From Rhynchonema sp. JSB1_4 (Eukaryota; Nematoda; Chromadorea; Monhysterida; Xyalidae): a DNA stretch of 64,000 nucleotides. Location: assembly GCA_030248065.1 (NCBI GenBank), contig JASAMV010000618.1, positions 124,001 through 188,000 on the forward strand, read 5' to 3'. A program made the translations under genes and the position numbers. The notes beneath the pieces were generated by a model that did no database searches, was not told the DNA's origin, and saw only the letters and a list, made by a program, of their open reading frames with translations. Below are positions 49,901 through 61,289 of the stretch, in pieces; the stretch's first letter is position 1, and each line of letters begins with the position of its first letter.

Positions 49901-52900
49901 CGAAAACAGCAGGTATTAAAGTATTTGCAGAGTAACTGAAATGAACTGATTTGTTGTGGACACATAACAGCATAGAAATTAGACGAAATGGAGACTACTG
50001 TTTGCTGTGCTCATGTGAACATTTGCTTTGGTAAATGCAGTCCACAGGGTTATGGCATCCTTTCTAAGTTTTTGGCGATACCCATGCTACTGCTGGGCCC
50101 AATTCTGTGGACAGCCACTGTGCGTGTGTTTGTATGGTTGTGGGCATGCGTGAGTTTGTACCGTCGTACAGCCAACCATTCATAACATAACCCAGCGTGC
50201 TCGCAACTGCACAACACAGCATGATTCAGGAAATGAAAGCTCAGCATCGGTCACCACACTCAATTGTTCCATCTGAATTACGCAACAGAAGAAAAGAACG
50301 AAAGTCCGATGATTTCACTGACTTGCTTCTCATTTTACGGCAGTCATATTTTCATGAACAAACAAAGGTAACCTTGGCCTAAATACCAGGACTTGTAAAA
50401 TAGAACAGTGGTTGGTGCGAGTAAATTGGTGAAGCGACATAAACAAGAAAGTCAGATTAGTAAAAGCCATTTGGCTGCAGAATATGCACATCACATACAC
50501 ATTTTTTGGGCTCTGCTGGCCAGGCTTTAAAAATTGGACAAGCCAACGTGGGTCATAAAACAACCCATCCTGAGGGGATTCACGATTCGCCCAGAGATCC
50601 CGTTTCTTGGTTTTTCCAATCACTATTTGGCGCGCGCCTGTCAAACAGTTATTTTCTAGCAGCAACACACGCTGAAAGAAGGAGCGCACTCTCTGCCACA
50701 TAGCGGACTTCACTTTTTATGGATTTATATAAACGGGGTGACAATCGATTTTCAATCATTCCATCCTTTTTCCACTGACGGACAACACCAATCCAATCCA
50801 ACTTGATTCCCAATCCCTTCACTGCCAGTCATCATGTCCAACCCAGCAGCCAGCGGTGGTCGAATCTTGCCACGAATGAATGAACTGTCGCTCAATCCGA
50901 ACAACTTTCTCATGTTCCACGGACCGTTCAATCAGAAACACGTACGTTCACGCAACACACACTACGGGCAAGTTTTCTTTTCCCGTTTTCTGGGCAAGCT
51001 TTCGAAAACACCAACTGAAATTAGTTGACCGAGTTTGCAAGAAACCAAGAACGGCGCAAACTTGCTGATCGATCAGATCTGTATTTTGGCCACGTGATTT
51101 TTAGATTAAAACCAATGCAGCTGACCAATCCAACCTCTGCGCTTATCGAAACTTGAAATCAGTGATTAACGTCAACAATCCATCGAAACACCCTTTTCAT
51201 AAAAGTCAACAGCTCCAATAATGTAAAGTGATATCGACCAATATTTATTGGATATAAAATTATTCTGTAAGCTGTGCGCGAGTGTGACAACAGGCAGTGG
51301 TCCGGTTGAACTTGTTTCAATCTGAAAATGAACAATGGAATATAGACTCCAAAACAATGCAGGAGATTGCCGTGCAGCTGACGAACAATCTGGGTCGCAA
51401 GGTCGGCTGGGCGCTCAAGTCAACATCGATGCATCGACTGAGCGTCAAACCGCCGTGTGGCGTGCTCGAACCCAGCGAAACGCACACGGTCACCATCGGA
51501 TGTGAACCGTTCGACTTCAGTTAGTAAAAACAGTAAACCTCGAAATATTCGCAATTAGCAAAATCACGTGACCGAGACCAGATCAATCACCAAATTCACG
51601 AAAATCCAAATTCCAGACACGGAGGATGTGAACAACGATCGTGTGACGTTCGAGTGGACGCCGGTGCCCGACAGCGATCAAAACGAGACGCATTTCAAAC
51701 GCGAATGGTTCCAGGTACACAAAAATTGGTGGTGATGATTTTCTCTTCCAATTTATTTCATATGTCACTTTCAATCCAGGGCGAATGCACGCTTCGTCGC
51801 AAGAACCTGCCGATCGACTACGCACGAACGTAAGACAACCAGAAGACAGAACCAAAGATCAAACATATTCCGACAAAAAAACCTATGCAGTGATCAACAA
51901 AGAACCATTATTATCAGCAGGCAACTATTATTTCATCAAACAAACACCCGGCCAAGTTATGCTACAAGGCTGAATTGATATGACAAGACTAAGGGACCCA
52001 TTGTGCCATTCAAGTAAACGTGATTTTGATAAGATTGAAACGAACACTGCAGCAACTGGTAACCATTGAGGGGATTATAATTTTTAGCTGCAGCACACCA
52101 AGACTGACGATTGAAAATTTACTTGAATTGAATCTTGAATGATGTCTGACGTGCACCGATCAGAAATAAAATAATGTTTTGGGGTTCAAGCCGTCTATCC
52201 ATCTATGTGCCGATGTCTATTTCCTATTCTGTCACATGTTTGCCACTCACGAAACTAGAAAAATTGAAAAAAACAGGCCCCTAACCTTGACATAGTTCAC
52301 ACCAAGCGTCAGATTTTTCTCGCGAATGGCTGATAATAATTGCCACGGGTCGATCGCGCCTCAAAGAATCCAAAGTATATTTATTATCGCTTTATTATTT
52401 CTCAAAACAAATAACAAACCTTCATTTTCGAGTCCATGTGATCCGAGAAGAACATCGTCGAATCGCATAAATGGGAATCGTTCTTGCAATTGCTCACGAT
52501 TGTACAACGCGACTTTCGCACCTTGCTGACTAAAATGTGCAAAAATGCTGTGAAAATCGTGACGCTTCGACTTCCTGATGTTCCTGATGACATCCACCAT
52601 ACCGGATCCAGCTTTTGTGCAAGGAGGGGACTAAATCCAAGGTCATTTTTATTCAGTGCTTGTCCCATTTTCGAAAAGTCATTTTTAGTTGGTGCGTGTT
52701 TGAAAATTGACGTTTTTAATTCAACACAATAATGACCATGCGCAATTGCCAGATTTGAATGGAAACGGGTGTTTCTGATGCGCGAGGCCACCGTGCCTGC
52801 ATCCGGCAGAGCTTGGCATCATCAGCAGCGGCAATTTATTTTACATTACACACGTTTGCATTTTCCAATTTTTGTCCATTAATTTAGCGCCCTCGGCTGT

Positions 52901-55900
52901 TCGAGCCAAGAAGAGGTAGCCCATTGGATCGAGGTTCACGTCCGGCGGGATATTATCTAAAACGAAGCGAAAGTACGTTTTGTTAAAAAAACGGGAGAAA
53001 AACAGCAATGACTGACCCAATATCCTGAGATGTTCGCCTGCGTTTCGCATAAATTCCGCTCCAAACATAGACATTTCCACATTTTCCGGAATGCTAAATT
53101 GCTGACGAATACCGCCGGCCGACAGGACGGTAGCGCTTTTGGTGAACTGAAAAACTTAAACATTTCATTTCAGCAGAATTGCAAGAAACCTTAAAAATTA
53201 CCGTTTCATCGCTTTCGATGACGACAATCCTTTGATCTTCATCTCTGACGCGCTGCGCTAGCCTTAAAAAATATTTTTCGAAAATCAAAATCAATTTTAT
53301 TCGCAAACTATTTTATACCATGATGGGATGGGATCAGTGCCCACGCGGGGCGTCAACCTACTGTATAGTAAATTTCTAATTTCATTGCCTCACGCATTCT
53401 TACAGACGCAGGGAAACTCCCGTTCGAAGTCGAGGCAGGCAACAAGCTCAACACACACAGTCAACAAGCCACGCAGCTGACACACACAGCTTGTGTGGCT
53501 GAAACATTCGAAACGCACACGAGTCAGCTGCGTGGCTTGTTGACTGTGTGTTGAGCTTGTTGCCTGCTTCGACTTCGAACGGGAGTTTCACTGCGCCTGT
53601 AAGAATGCGTGTGAGGCAACGAAATTAGAAACTTACTATACCACCAAAAATGTGGGGCGGCATTCGGCAACCTACCTACTGTACCGGCTGAGCTAGTGGG
53701 GGAACAAAATTTTTTAGGTCTTCAGTAGATCTATAAAATATATTGATGAAAATGTACTCTAAAACGCTAATTTCGCGCGTAGCACGCGATTTTTCGCCTA
53801 TTTGAGGTGAAAAATACCGACTTTATACCATTTTGAGCCAAAAATCGCACCTTACTGTACCAGCGGCGACATACCTACTGTACCAGAATGGAGTGTCAAC
53901 CTACCTACCTACTGTACCTAGGGGGGACCCCCCCCCCCGGCACTGCTGCACCAATGGATGGGATCAAGATATGTAATATAAAATTCGACAACGAAGCAAT
54001 ACCATACAAACCACCAAGCAATCGACGATCCAACAATTCCGCCACCAATAATCACGTGCTCGGCTTGATAAGGCAGCAGTTCCTATGTGAAAGTAAACCG
54101 AAGCGCATGAGAATAGAAACCACGACACAACGGTGTAAACATAATGCCCACCGTGAAAAAAACCGTTTTTTTCTCGTAAAAAACGAAAAAAACGTTTTTT
54201 TCCGGAGCCAAAGAAATTTCCAAACTAAATTACGAGAAAAATTACCGGTAATTTATTTTTCGCAGAAAAATGTAATTTTTTGGTCTGAAATGGTAAAAAA
54301 ATTTCTTGAGGGTCCGCTCGAAGCAGTGTAGTTCCTGGGGGAGGGGGTACTCCCTCGGGTGCTATCTCCCCCTCAAGTGGTACACTATCCCCCTATCTCC
54401 CCTCCGGAAAAAATGACCCCAAAATCTTCAAAAAGTGGTTTAAAAGTGCCTAAAACAAGCGATTTTTGACATTTTTAGGCAAAAAAAGATCAATTTTGGT
54501 ACTGGGGGAGGGGGTACTCCCTCGGGTACGCTATCTCCCCCTCAAGTGGTACACTATCCCCCTATCTCCCCTCCGGAAAAAATGACCCCAAAATCTTCAA
54601 AAAGTGGTTTAAAAGTGCCTAAAACAAGCGATTTTTGACATTTTTAGGCAAAAAAAGATCAATTTTGGTACTTCTCGGGGTCAAAAAGTTATTTCTTAGG
54701 GGTGCTTGTTCCGAAAGTGAAAAATTTCCCATACCCCATATACCCCCGGCCGATTTCCCTGGACAATACCAAACCGATACCACTTGGGTTCCCGGTACTG
54801 GTTCTGGTATTGGGTTGGTATTGGGTATTGAGTATTGGTTTTAGTACTGGTTTGGTATTGGGTATATTTGCGGGCCGGAAAAAAACCTTTTTTTCGAAAA
54901 AAAACCGGAAAAAAACGTATTTTTCCCGGAAATTTTTCCGTGGCAACTTTTGAATTTTTTCCAAAAATTTCCGAGATATTTTCCAAGGTTGCGAGAGGAT
55001 GTTGTCAAAACCCATGTAAATCGGTACTAAACAGTTCAAAATGAGCACTTTTTAATCTCCAAGTGCATTTTTAGCCTGTTTCAGGCCATTTCCCGACGAA
55101 ATTTTCTCCAAGATAGGCGTTTTTGAACCATGGTATCCTTAAGTACCGGAAAAATATTTGGAAAAAAACGGTTTTTTTTCGGAAAAATACGTAAGTATAG
55201 TATTGGGTATTGGGTCAGGTTCAGGTATTAGGTTTGGTATTGGTTTGGTATTGGGTTTGGTGCCTGGCAGTGGTGTTGTTGGGGGGGGGGGTGGAGGGGG
55301 GTTATCCCCCCCAGTATCCGGTATCTTGATTTTTTCACCCAGGGGTATCCGGTATCCTGACTTTTTGTCCAGGGGTATCCTACCCAAAAAAATTTCCGAA
55401 AACCGTAAAAATCGCCCATTTTTCCCTCTAAAATGCTCAAAATCGCTTGCTGGCGCAAGCATAACCCCAAAAATGACCGTTTTTTGCGCTTCCAACACCA
55501 ATTTTGCTCAATTTTCCTCTAAAAAATTGACTTTTTTTAACAACCCCCTGGGTGTTCGAGATTTTTTATTTTGGGTGCAACCACCAACCTGGTATCCGAG
55601 ATTTTTCATTTTGGGTATCCGGTATCCGAAAATTTTGGATTTTGGGTATCCGGTTCCGGTATCCTGACTTTTTGATTTCCCAACGACACCATTGGTGCCT
55701 GGTATTATGTCTAGTATTGGTTTGGTATCGGGTTTTTGCGTTTGGCTTCAGGTATTGGTTTTGGCCCAACTATCTGGAGTGAAAAATACCGATTTTATAC
55801 CATTTTGAGCCAAAAATAGCAACTTACTGTACCAGCCGCCGGGCGGCGACCTACCTACTGTACCAGGATGGAGCGTCAACCTACCTACCTACTGTACCTA

Positions 55901-56534
55901 GGGGGGACCCCACCCCCCTGTTACACCATTGCCCAATACCAGAATTAGACCCAAATTACAAAATCGACTAAAAAGAAGCTAAACAGGTGAAAACAAGGCT
56001 TTTTGGGGCTAAAATACACACGCGGCGCTTGTAAAGCCATAAACGAGCCAAATACTGCCTAAAGGCGTTGTTTACTTCGTCGCTCAGCTCACCTGATCGA
56101 TAACTTCACGTTTCATGTGCGCAATTGCCGATCGTTTTTGAAAGGGATCTTCTCGAGTCTGCAAACACCAAGCCGAAGATAATCACAACACTGACACAAA
56201 TTCATTTCACTTGTTAGCGCGTCAGTATAAAAATTTCAGCTTAAAATTCTGCAACCTCGCGGAATCTCCTTTTCCACCGCCGCCAATCGAAGAAGAACGC
56301 GTTTTTTGACCGTCTGCCTGGTCGTTCTCGCGGATCATAATGCTGATTGTTGTCATATTCAAGCCATAACCACCGACTGCTTGTGTGAATTGACCTTGTT
56401 TGTTGTTGTGACAGCTCGCCGTTCCTGCTTTGACTGTTTGGATTATAAAATGCGGCCGTCGAAGCAAGCTCGTACCAGCAACGACCACCGCAAAACGAGC
56501 CACGGACAAGGTCGGTTGTGTGTTTTACCGCCAT
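46931..56534 (-). CDS. FOXRED1: FOXRED1: FAD-dependent oxidoreductase, complex I assembly factor
   Basis: Fourteen exons, 558 aa: 56534-56256, 56158-56093, 54082-54012, 53262-53202, 53146-53017, 52956-52854, 52529-52420, 52359-52286, 49345-49217, 48891-48740, 47888-47753, 47432-47322, 47265-47127, 47046-46931. All phases agree. The Arg/Ser-rich N-terminus (with RSIHTSSRW) suits mitochondrial import. The FAD-binding GGGIVG is at 128-133, followed by a VVIES strand. Family landmarks are [40 protein letters not shown] and GFSGHGLQ. In humans the protein assists assembly of respiratory complex I in the matrix. Intron 8 (52285-49346) contains the plus-strand MSP gene; intron 2 holds about 2 kb of repeats. 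The 5' exon is the least certain part. Confidence 0.93.
49379..50700. other. FOXRED1 intron sequence, no exon recognised
   Basis: An orphan end of foldback F6 (ATGCGGGTGTGCTTTGTGGG) is at 49379-49415. The 127-aa minus frame at 50713-50330 and other frames have no recognisable features. Confidence 0.4.
50720..50733 (+). promoter_or_regulatory. TATA box of the MSP gene
   Basis: TGGATTTATATAAACG lies about 105 bp upstream of the MSP ATG, with an initiator-like TCATTCC about 30 bp downstream. It implies the nested gene has its own promoter. Confidence 0.55.
50834..51833 (+). CDS. Major sperm protein (MSP)
   Basis: Four exons, 138 aa: 50834-50941, 51363-51519, 51617-51714, 51780-51833. The immunoglobulin-like MSP domain is complete. 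Landmarks are FHGPFNQKH near residue 29, [14 protein letters not shown], the hallmark PPCGVLEP, (T)[25 protein letters not shown] and the C-terminal RRKNLPIDY. MSPs polymerise to drive amoeboid nematode sperm and signal oocyte maturation when released. The classic family is about 127 aa, and this one has a slightly longer N-terminus. In C. elegans msp genes are largely intronless; this one has three introns. It is encoded opposite to, and inside intron 8 of, FOXRED1. It is strong evidence that the host is a nematode. Confidence 0.95.
51834..52285. other. MSP 3' region inside FOXRED1 intron 8
   Basis: A canonical-like AATAAA signal lies near 52167 (GAAATAAAATAATG), about 335 bp after the MSP stop. 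Nothing else was recognised before the FOXRED1 exon ending at 52286. Confidence 0.4.
53364..53640. mobile_element. Foldback element F4, copy 3 (FOXRED1 intron 3)
   Basis: TATAGTAAATTTCTAATTTC pairs with the inverse ending TAGAAACTTACTATA. Arms contain CGTTCGAAGTCGAGGCAGG and ACTGTGTGTTGAGCTTG-type sequence with inverses. The centre is GGCTGAAACATTCGAAACG. It is the best-preserved F4 copy. Confidence 0.88.
53650..55930. repeat. Repeat-rich intron DNA around FOXRED1 exon 3
   Basis: A block of about 130 bp (GTGAAAAATACCGA...CTACTGTACCTAGGGGGG) at about 53808-53938 recurs at about 55778-55912, bracketing exon 3 and most of intron 2. A unit of about 175 bp (GGGGTACTCCCTCGGGT...CAAAAAAAGATCAATTTTGG) is tandemly duplicated at about 54340-54500 and 54505-54670. 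GGTATTGG / GGTATCCGG low-complexity runs fill about 54775-54870 and 55200-55750. Confidence 0.8.
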
Positions 56535-58042
56535 CGTCCGTGTGGAAAGTGTGTAATTACTGCGGCTTCATCATTTGCTCAAATACTTCACATACCGTGC
56601 AGTACCTAAAAAACATTATCAAAAAAACAAGAACAATACCGAACAAAACGCCGAAATTTTTTTCAAAATCAATCAAACAGAAAAAACAAAGAAAGAGAAA
56701 TAGGTCGGCGAAATAGGTGGGTGCGGCGCGCGCAGCGCCAGGCCAGGTGGTTTGGCTGCCCCAATCCTGTCGTTGTCTTGCTGCGGTGTTGCTGTGGTTC
56801 GCTTCCTTTCCTTATTGGTCATTAATGCCATGGATATCGACTTTTTGTGTCGACTCTTTGCAGCAATATGTTCCTCCCTGGAATTTTCAATGCCAAGTAA
56901 TGACCCTCAGGACGTCGGTCCTGCACGCTTGGTGTGCGCCTTGCTGTTGGAGCCATCGCGTTGTGGACCTTTGAAATAGGCTCCCAGGGGCTGTGGTTTC
57001 TACTTCCATCCACCCATTGAGCACCCATTGCCGCGCCATTACTTTTGGTCAGATCAATTCAAAATTGATTCTCCTATGATCAGCTAATTTCCTGCTTCAT
57101 TTCGGCACGTCTCAAAAATCTTGAACACGATTTTGTCAACATTTCGCCGTCATTTTAATCAATCTGTGATGTTAGTATTGATCAACTCCATGTTAAGGTT
57201 TGTCAAATTGGACACCGTTCAGTCGTTTGCCGCAGGCTTAAGTTCCCCAGGATTTGCTGATTTCTCGTTGTTATACCGATATTTTGCTCTTTTTAGTTTT
57301 GCTCATGTCAATGTGAGGTGCCGCGAATCGTTTTATTCTTTACAGTTCTGGCGATCAGCTAAAATAAAATCTTGAACCTTGTAATCTGTGCAAATGCTGT
57401 TCATTGACAACGGCATCAATCTGAAAAATTTTTCAAAGGTTTTGAAAAAAAATTGCCTAGGTTTTTCTAAAAATTGGGTTTACAAAAAGACACTGACTTC
57501 CCTCCAATACTCCCATTCTTGTGCGTATACCGGAGAATGTCTATATACATATGTAGGTATCAATACGTATATAAGTCATTGGGGGCTTACCATACTTGGG
57601 ATTCACTTCGGATTTGAGACTGGAAAAACCCGAAACTTTTTGGTACCGATGTTCTGCTTCTGTCAGCAACATCACCAGCAAATCACATTTTCATGGCAGT
57701 TTCATGCGTCAAATTGAGGCTACACACACAATTATATTTTCTCTTTGAGCAAATGAAAAGGCAAAAACAGATGAAAAAGCGATGTATCATTGAAGCTGCA
57801 AACCAGCTGAACATTCCACATTCGTACCATAGCTGGTAAGTCAAGTGTTTAATGTTCTCTCTTTGGTTGTGGTTAGGTTGGCACAACAATTGATAAAGTT
57901 GAAATTGAGTATGTGGGAATTTTTCCCGCACAAGCCGGCTTGTAACGAACGAAACGTCGCAGGCATACGTGCTGCATTTGTGGTAACGTGCATCATAACT
58001 TGTTTAGCCAGTCATGTATTCCATATCCAATAACCAATTCGA
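56535..58042. other. Intergenic DNA, no gene recognised
   Basis: Contains several short open frames (for example 57121-57375 and 57388-57717 on the plus strand) without splice-compatible neighbours or known motifs. This gap of about 1.5 kb separates FOXRED1 from the CEP170-like paralog. Confidence 0.4.
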
Positions 58043-59270
58043 TCACTTTGCCTTGGGTCGAGAGCGTGGCCTTGCAGCAACAGCCTTAATTGAGCTCTTG
58101 TTAGGCACTGATGATGCCTGAACCGTTTTCACGGCTAGAGTGTTTCGCTGCTGTGTTTTGGCAGGTGGCCCAACAGTTTTCGGAGTTTTGCGGACATCCG
58201 ATAAATTTTCTGCTCGGCTGAATTTGGTTCCATCGTCGGTTTGCAGGTAGAGTGAGATCGCTGGAAAAAGCAGCACGACCGAAATTATTCGCTTCGGTCA
58301 ATATCAAACTTACCAATCGAATCAATTGCTTGCCTTTTTCCCACCCAGAATTTTTGTACGTATTTGTCAATATGCCAAGCAACTTCCATGCTGGCAGAAA
58401 ACTAGTAAGCTAAGTAAATCTCAAAATATGCTCAATATGAAAACGACGACCAATACAAGACCGATCCGATACACCTGCGGTGGGCAATGAATCAGTAATC
58501 AGTCTTCGATCGGTATCGGAAACAACTCAGTGTGCCGCGCGTGCTTGTGGTGGTCGACCATTTTTCACAGACGGGCGGTGCACCAGGCCATCGCCAGTGC
58601 GCGAAATGCACCGGAACGCCACCGTGACCTCAGCTGGTCTCCTCACCTTGCATCGCGGTCGACATGTGCTGCACCTGCTGCATCAGATCCTGTACCCGAT
58701 CGTCGATGCGCTGATCCATAGTCGATTGGTTGGCGATCGCCGGTATCGCCTGCGATTGGGGCATTCGACTGTTGACCAGGCGCTCGAGGGACGCAGATAA
58801 TGGACGCGAACTGAAAGAATACATCCACTGATCGTTGTATCAAACTCGGCTGCTTTGACTCATCCAGTGACGGTGAGCCCATCATTTTTGGAGCGTTGCT
58901 GTTGGATTAACGCTTTGAATTAATTGCCGGTATCAAACTTGGTCATCATCTTTTCCGATACAAAACTGTTCGAAAATTTTCACAAAAGACCAACGACTGA
59001 CAATCACTCACCGTAACAAGACCAGTGCCCTAGAAGCTTCCGTGGCAGCCGCGTTGGACTTCTTGCACAACTCGTCAATAACTGCCTGCAACGAAGCACG
59101 TTGACAATAATATATGTGAGTGACTTATGTGAAACATCAGCTCGCTTGCCAGTGCATCTACATACCCGTCCACTGAATGTCACCGATCGTTTCATCCCCG
59201 ATGTTCGCGGCGGTCGATTCTCCTTGATCACGCTCCTGGTCATTCGGTTGTTGTTCGTGATGTCATTCAT
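58043..59270 (-). CDS. CEP170-like short paralog (C-terminal part only)
   Basis: Four exons, 186 aa if the ATG at 59270 is right: 59270-59166, 59085-59012, 58810-58647, 58260-58043. The second exon is exactly 74 nt, as in the larger gene (61915-61842). The matching pairs are (V)IDELCKKSN.AATEASRA / ILNELCKVSTNAATEATRA and SRPLSASLERLV / SRPLSSSLEQLV, then A(I/V)xxYL at the start of the last exon. Intron phases are the same. The last exon ends in a Lys/Arg/Ser-rich tail (ARPRSRPKAK). It is a tandem partial duplicate of the 3' end of the neighbouring gene with a short new N-terminal exon. Upstream exons could be missing from this model. Confidence 0.6.
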
Positions 59271-59993
59271 TGCCACTGATTTTAACTTTAATGGAGTAAT
59301 CGATAAGTGTTGGGACTTGCTCAATGTTTTCCAACTTCAGTCTCTTTTCGTGTGTAAAACTGGAAAATGTGTACTTTTGTTTCGCAGGTGGGAAAAGGAA
59401 ACAAAAAGAAGCACATGATTTTCCTAGAACGATAACATGAGCTGAGAAGCCAAAGTGAACGAACAAGTACAACCAAGGCACACAAAGCAACGTCGCCGAC
59501 TAATTGAGCTAACAGCATGGGACGCCCGTGACTCAGCGATTGGCCCCCCTGTGCCGCGCATTAGCATGAGCGAAACGGTTCAACTAAGCTGATAAGCAAG
59601 GTCGGCCCTGGAGAGAGGACAAAAACAACAAAAAAGCGCACACTTTGACCGACTGCAATTCCAAAAAGGCTCTAAACCAGCCGGTGAGCGCCAGCAACAC
59701 CTAAGCGGAGCGTGAGTATCCGTAGCTCGACGACACACACAACAGCTTAGTTGATACCATACCCCATTACAAACGGCCACTTTACGTTATCGGTGGTATG
59801 TAGGTAGTGCTGTGTCACCAAAGCGTTTTTCAGAAATGTTTCGGTTCTAGACATTTTCATGTGACTCTAGCTAAATAGGAACTGAAATTTTATTTTATTC
59901 CTGCCCCAGAGCCAGAAGCATGTTGGGTGCATGGCAGTAAAAAGAACCACGCTGCCCTCGGTTGTTGCCGACGTCAGGGGCGTGTCCGACAGT

Positions 59994-60605
59994 GGGTGAT
60001 ATTTTCGAAACGGTGTAAAGGTCAGTTGGGTGTAAAGGTCGGTGGAAAGCTCGGTGTGGGAAAGTTCAGTGTAAGCTCGGCGTAAGCTTGAAACATTGCA
60101 CGCTGAGCAAGCAGCAGACGCGCGTTGCCAAACGAAAGGTCAACTTTGGCAGTTTGCTGTGCAAGCGCAAATCGTTTGTTTGCAATCTGGTTCATTTAAG
60201 CTGCTTGCACAAGCGTTTCTAAACGGTATTTATGAATTTCGTAACCTTTTATGGAGCCGTTTTGATTTCGTGCTGCGATCAGTTAGTGACGTCAAAATTT
60301 TTGGCACCGCCGGCAATGAATGTTCAATTTCTCAACAGCCTTGCGGGGAAATGTCAGGTAACTTACAAATATTCCTTTAAAACGTTTGTGCAACCAGCTT
60401 AAATGAACCAGATTGCAAACAAACGTTTTACGCTTGCACAGCAAACCATCAAAGTTGACCTTTCATTTAGAAACGCGCGTCTGCTGCTTGCTCAGCGTGC
60501 AATGTTTCAAGCTTACACCGAGCTTACACTGAACTTTCTCACACCGAGCTTTCCACCGACCTTTACACCCAACTGACCTTTACACCGTGTCGAAAATATC
60601 ACCCA
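59994..60605. mobile_element. Foldback element F5, long copy
   Basis: A 612-bp element: GGGTGATATTTTCGAAAC pairs with GTGTCGAAAATATCACCC. Inverted arms of about 200-230 bp surround a central region of about 150 bp (about 60230-60380). Flanks are AGT on both sides, supporting a 3-bp target duplication. TGAAACATT (60090) and AATGTTTCA (60501) are in the arms. The short copy is 28893-29119. It lies between the two CEP170-like genes. Confidence 0.85.
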
Positions 60606-61289
60606 GTGAGTGGCATGTCGGTTATGTGTATACATATAGCTTTGTCAATCAGACAGTGGCACACGACACACGGGTACGTATGATACAAATGACTGACAAA
60701 AGTGACTGACAAGACAGTTACACTGGTATCCATCATCCAGCCAGCTCTTGTAATTGCGAAATGCATTAAGAATTGGCCCAGGGGACAAATGACCAAATGA
60801 CGCCTTGTGCGTGTGTGTCACTGCTAAAAGCAACAGTGTGATGTGGGTACATGTACCTTGTGCCATGAACTCCTTCCCACTGCAGTTTTGGCGTCTGCAT
60901 ATCGCACGATGAAGGTCAATGTTTTCAAATTTTATTTTCCGTCAATGCCAGTAAATAAAAATTTACCCTTTTAATCATGGTATGGTTCTCAACATGAGTT
61001 CCAACGGTTTCCAAGATTCCACATAAAGCTGACTTTACAAATCACATGGGTATTTGACTGAAAATACTAGCAGCATATCGTTCTACCTACCAAAACAGAG
61101 AACAAAAATACGAAAACAATATTGACACTTTCAAAAAATGAACAATTTTTAGCATCATATGCTAAGAAAGAAGAAATTGAATCATCCAAAGACAACGTAT
61201 CTGCGTTGTTACAATAATGAGCCAAATTTGTATACAACATGCAAAATGAAAACAAAATACCCTATATGTATAAAAAGAAAACACCCATT
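60606..61289. other. Intergenic DNA, no gene recognised
   Basis: Downstream of the CEP170-like stop. Only short frames; nothing supported. Confidence 0.4.

Noticed and set aside
53640..53700. tRNA-like sequence (CACTAGCTCAGCCGGTA on the minus strand)
   Set aside because: It resembles only a D-arm; there is no T-arm or anticodon arm at the right spacing.
58820..58885. An extra exon between 59012 and 58810 in the CEP170-like paralog
   Set aside because: Direct joining of 59012 to 58810 keeps the frame and matches the intron of the larger gene, so no extra exon is needed.
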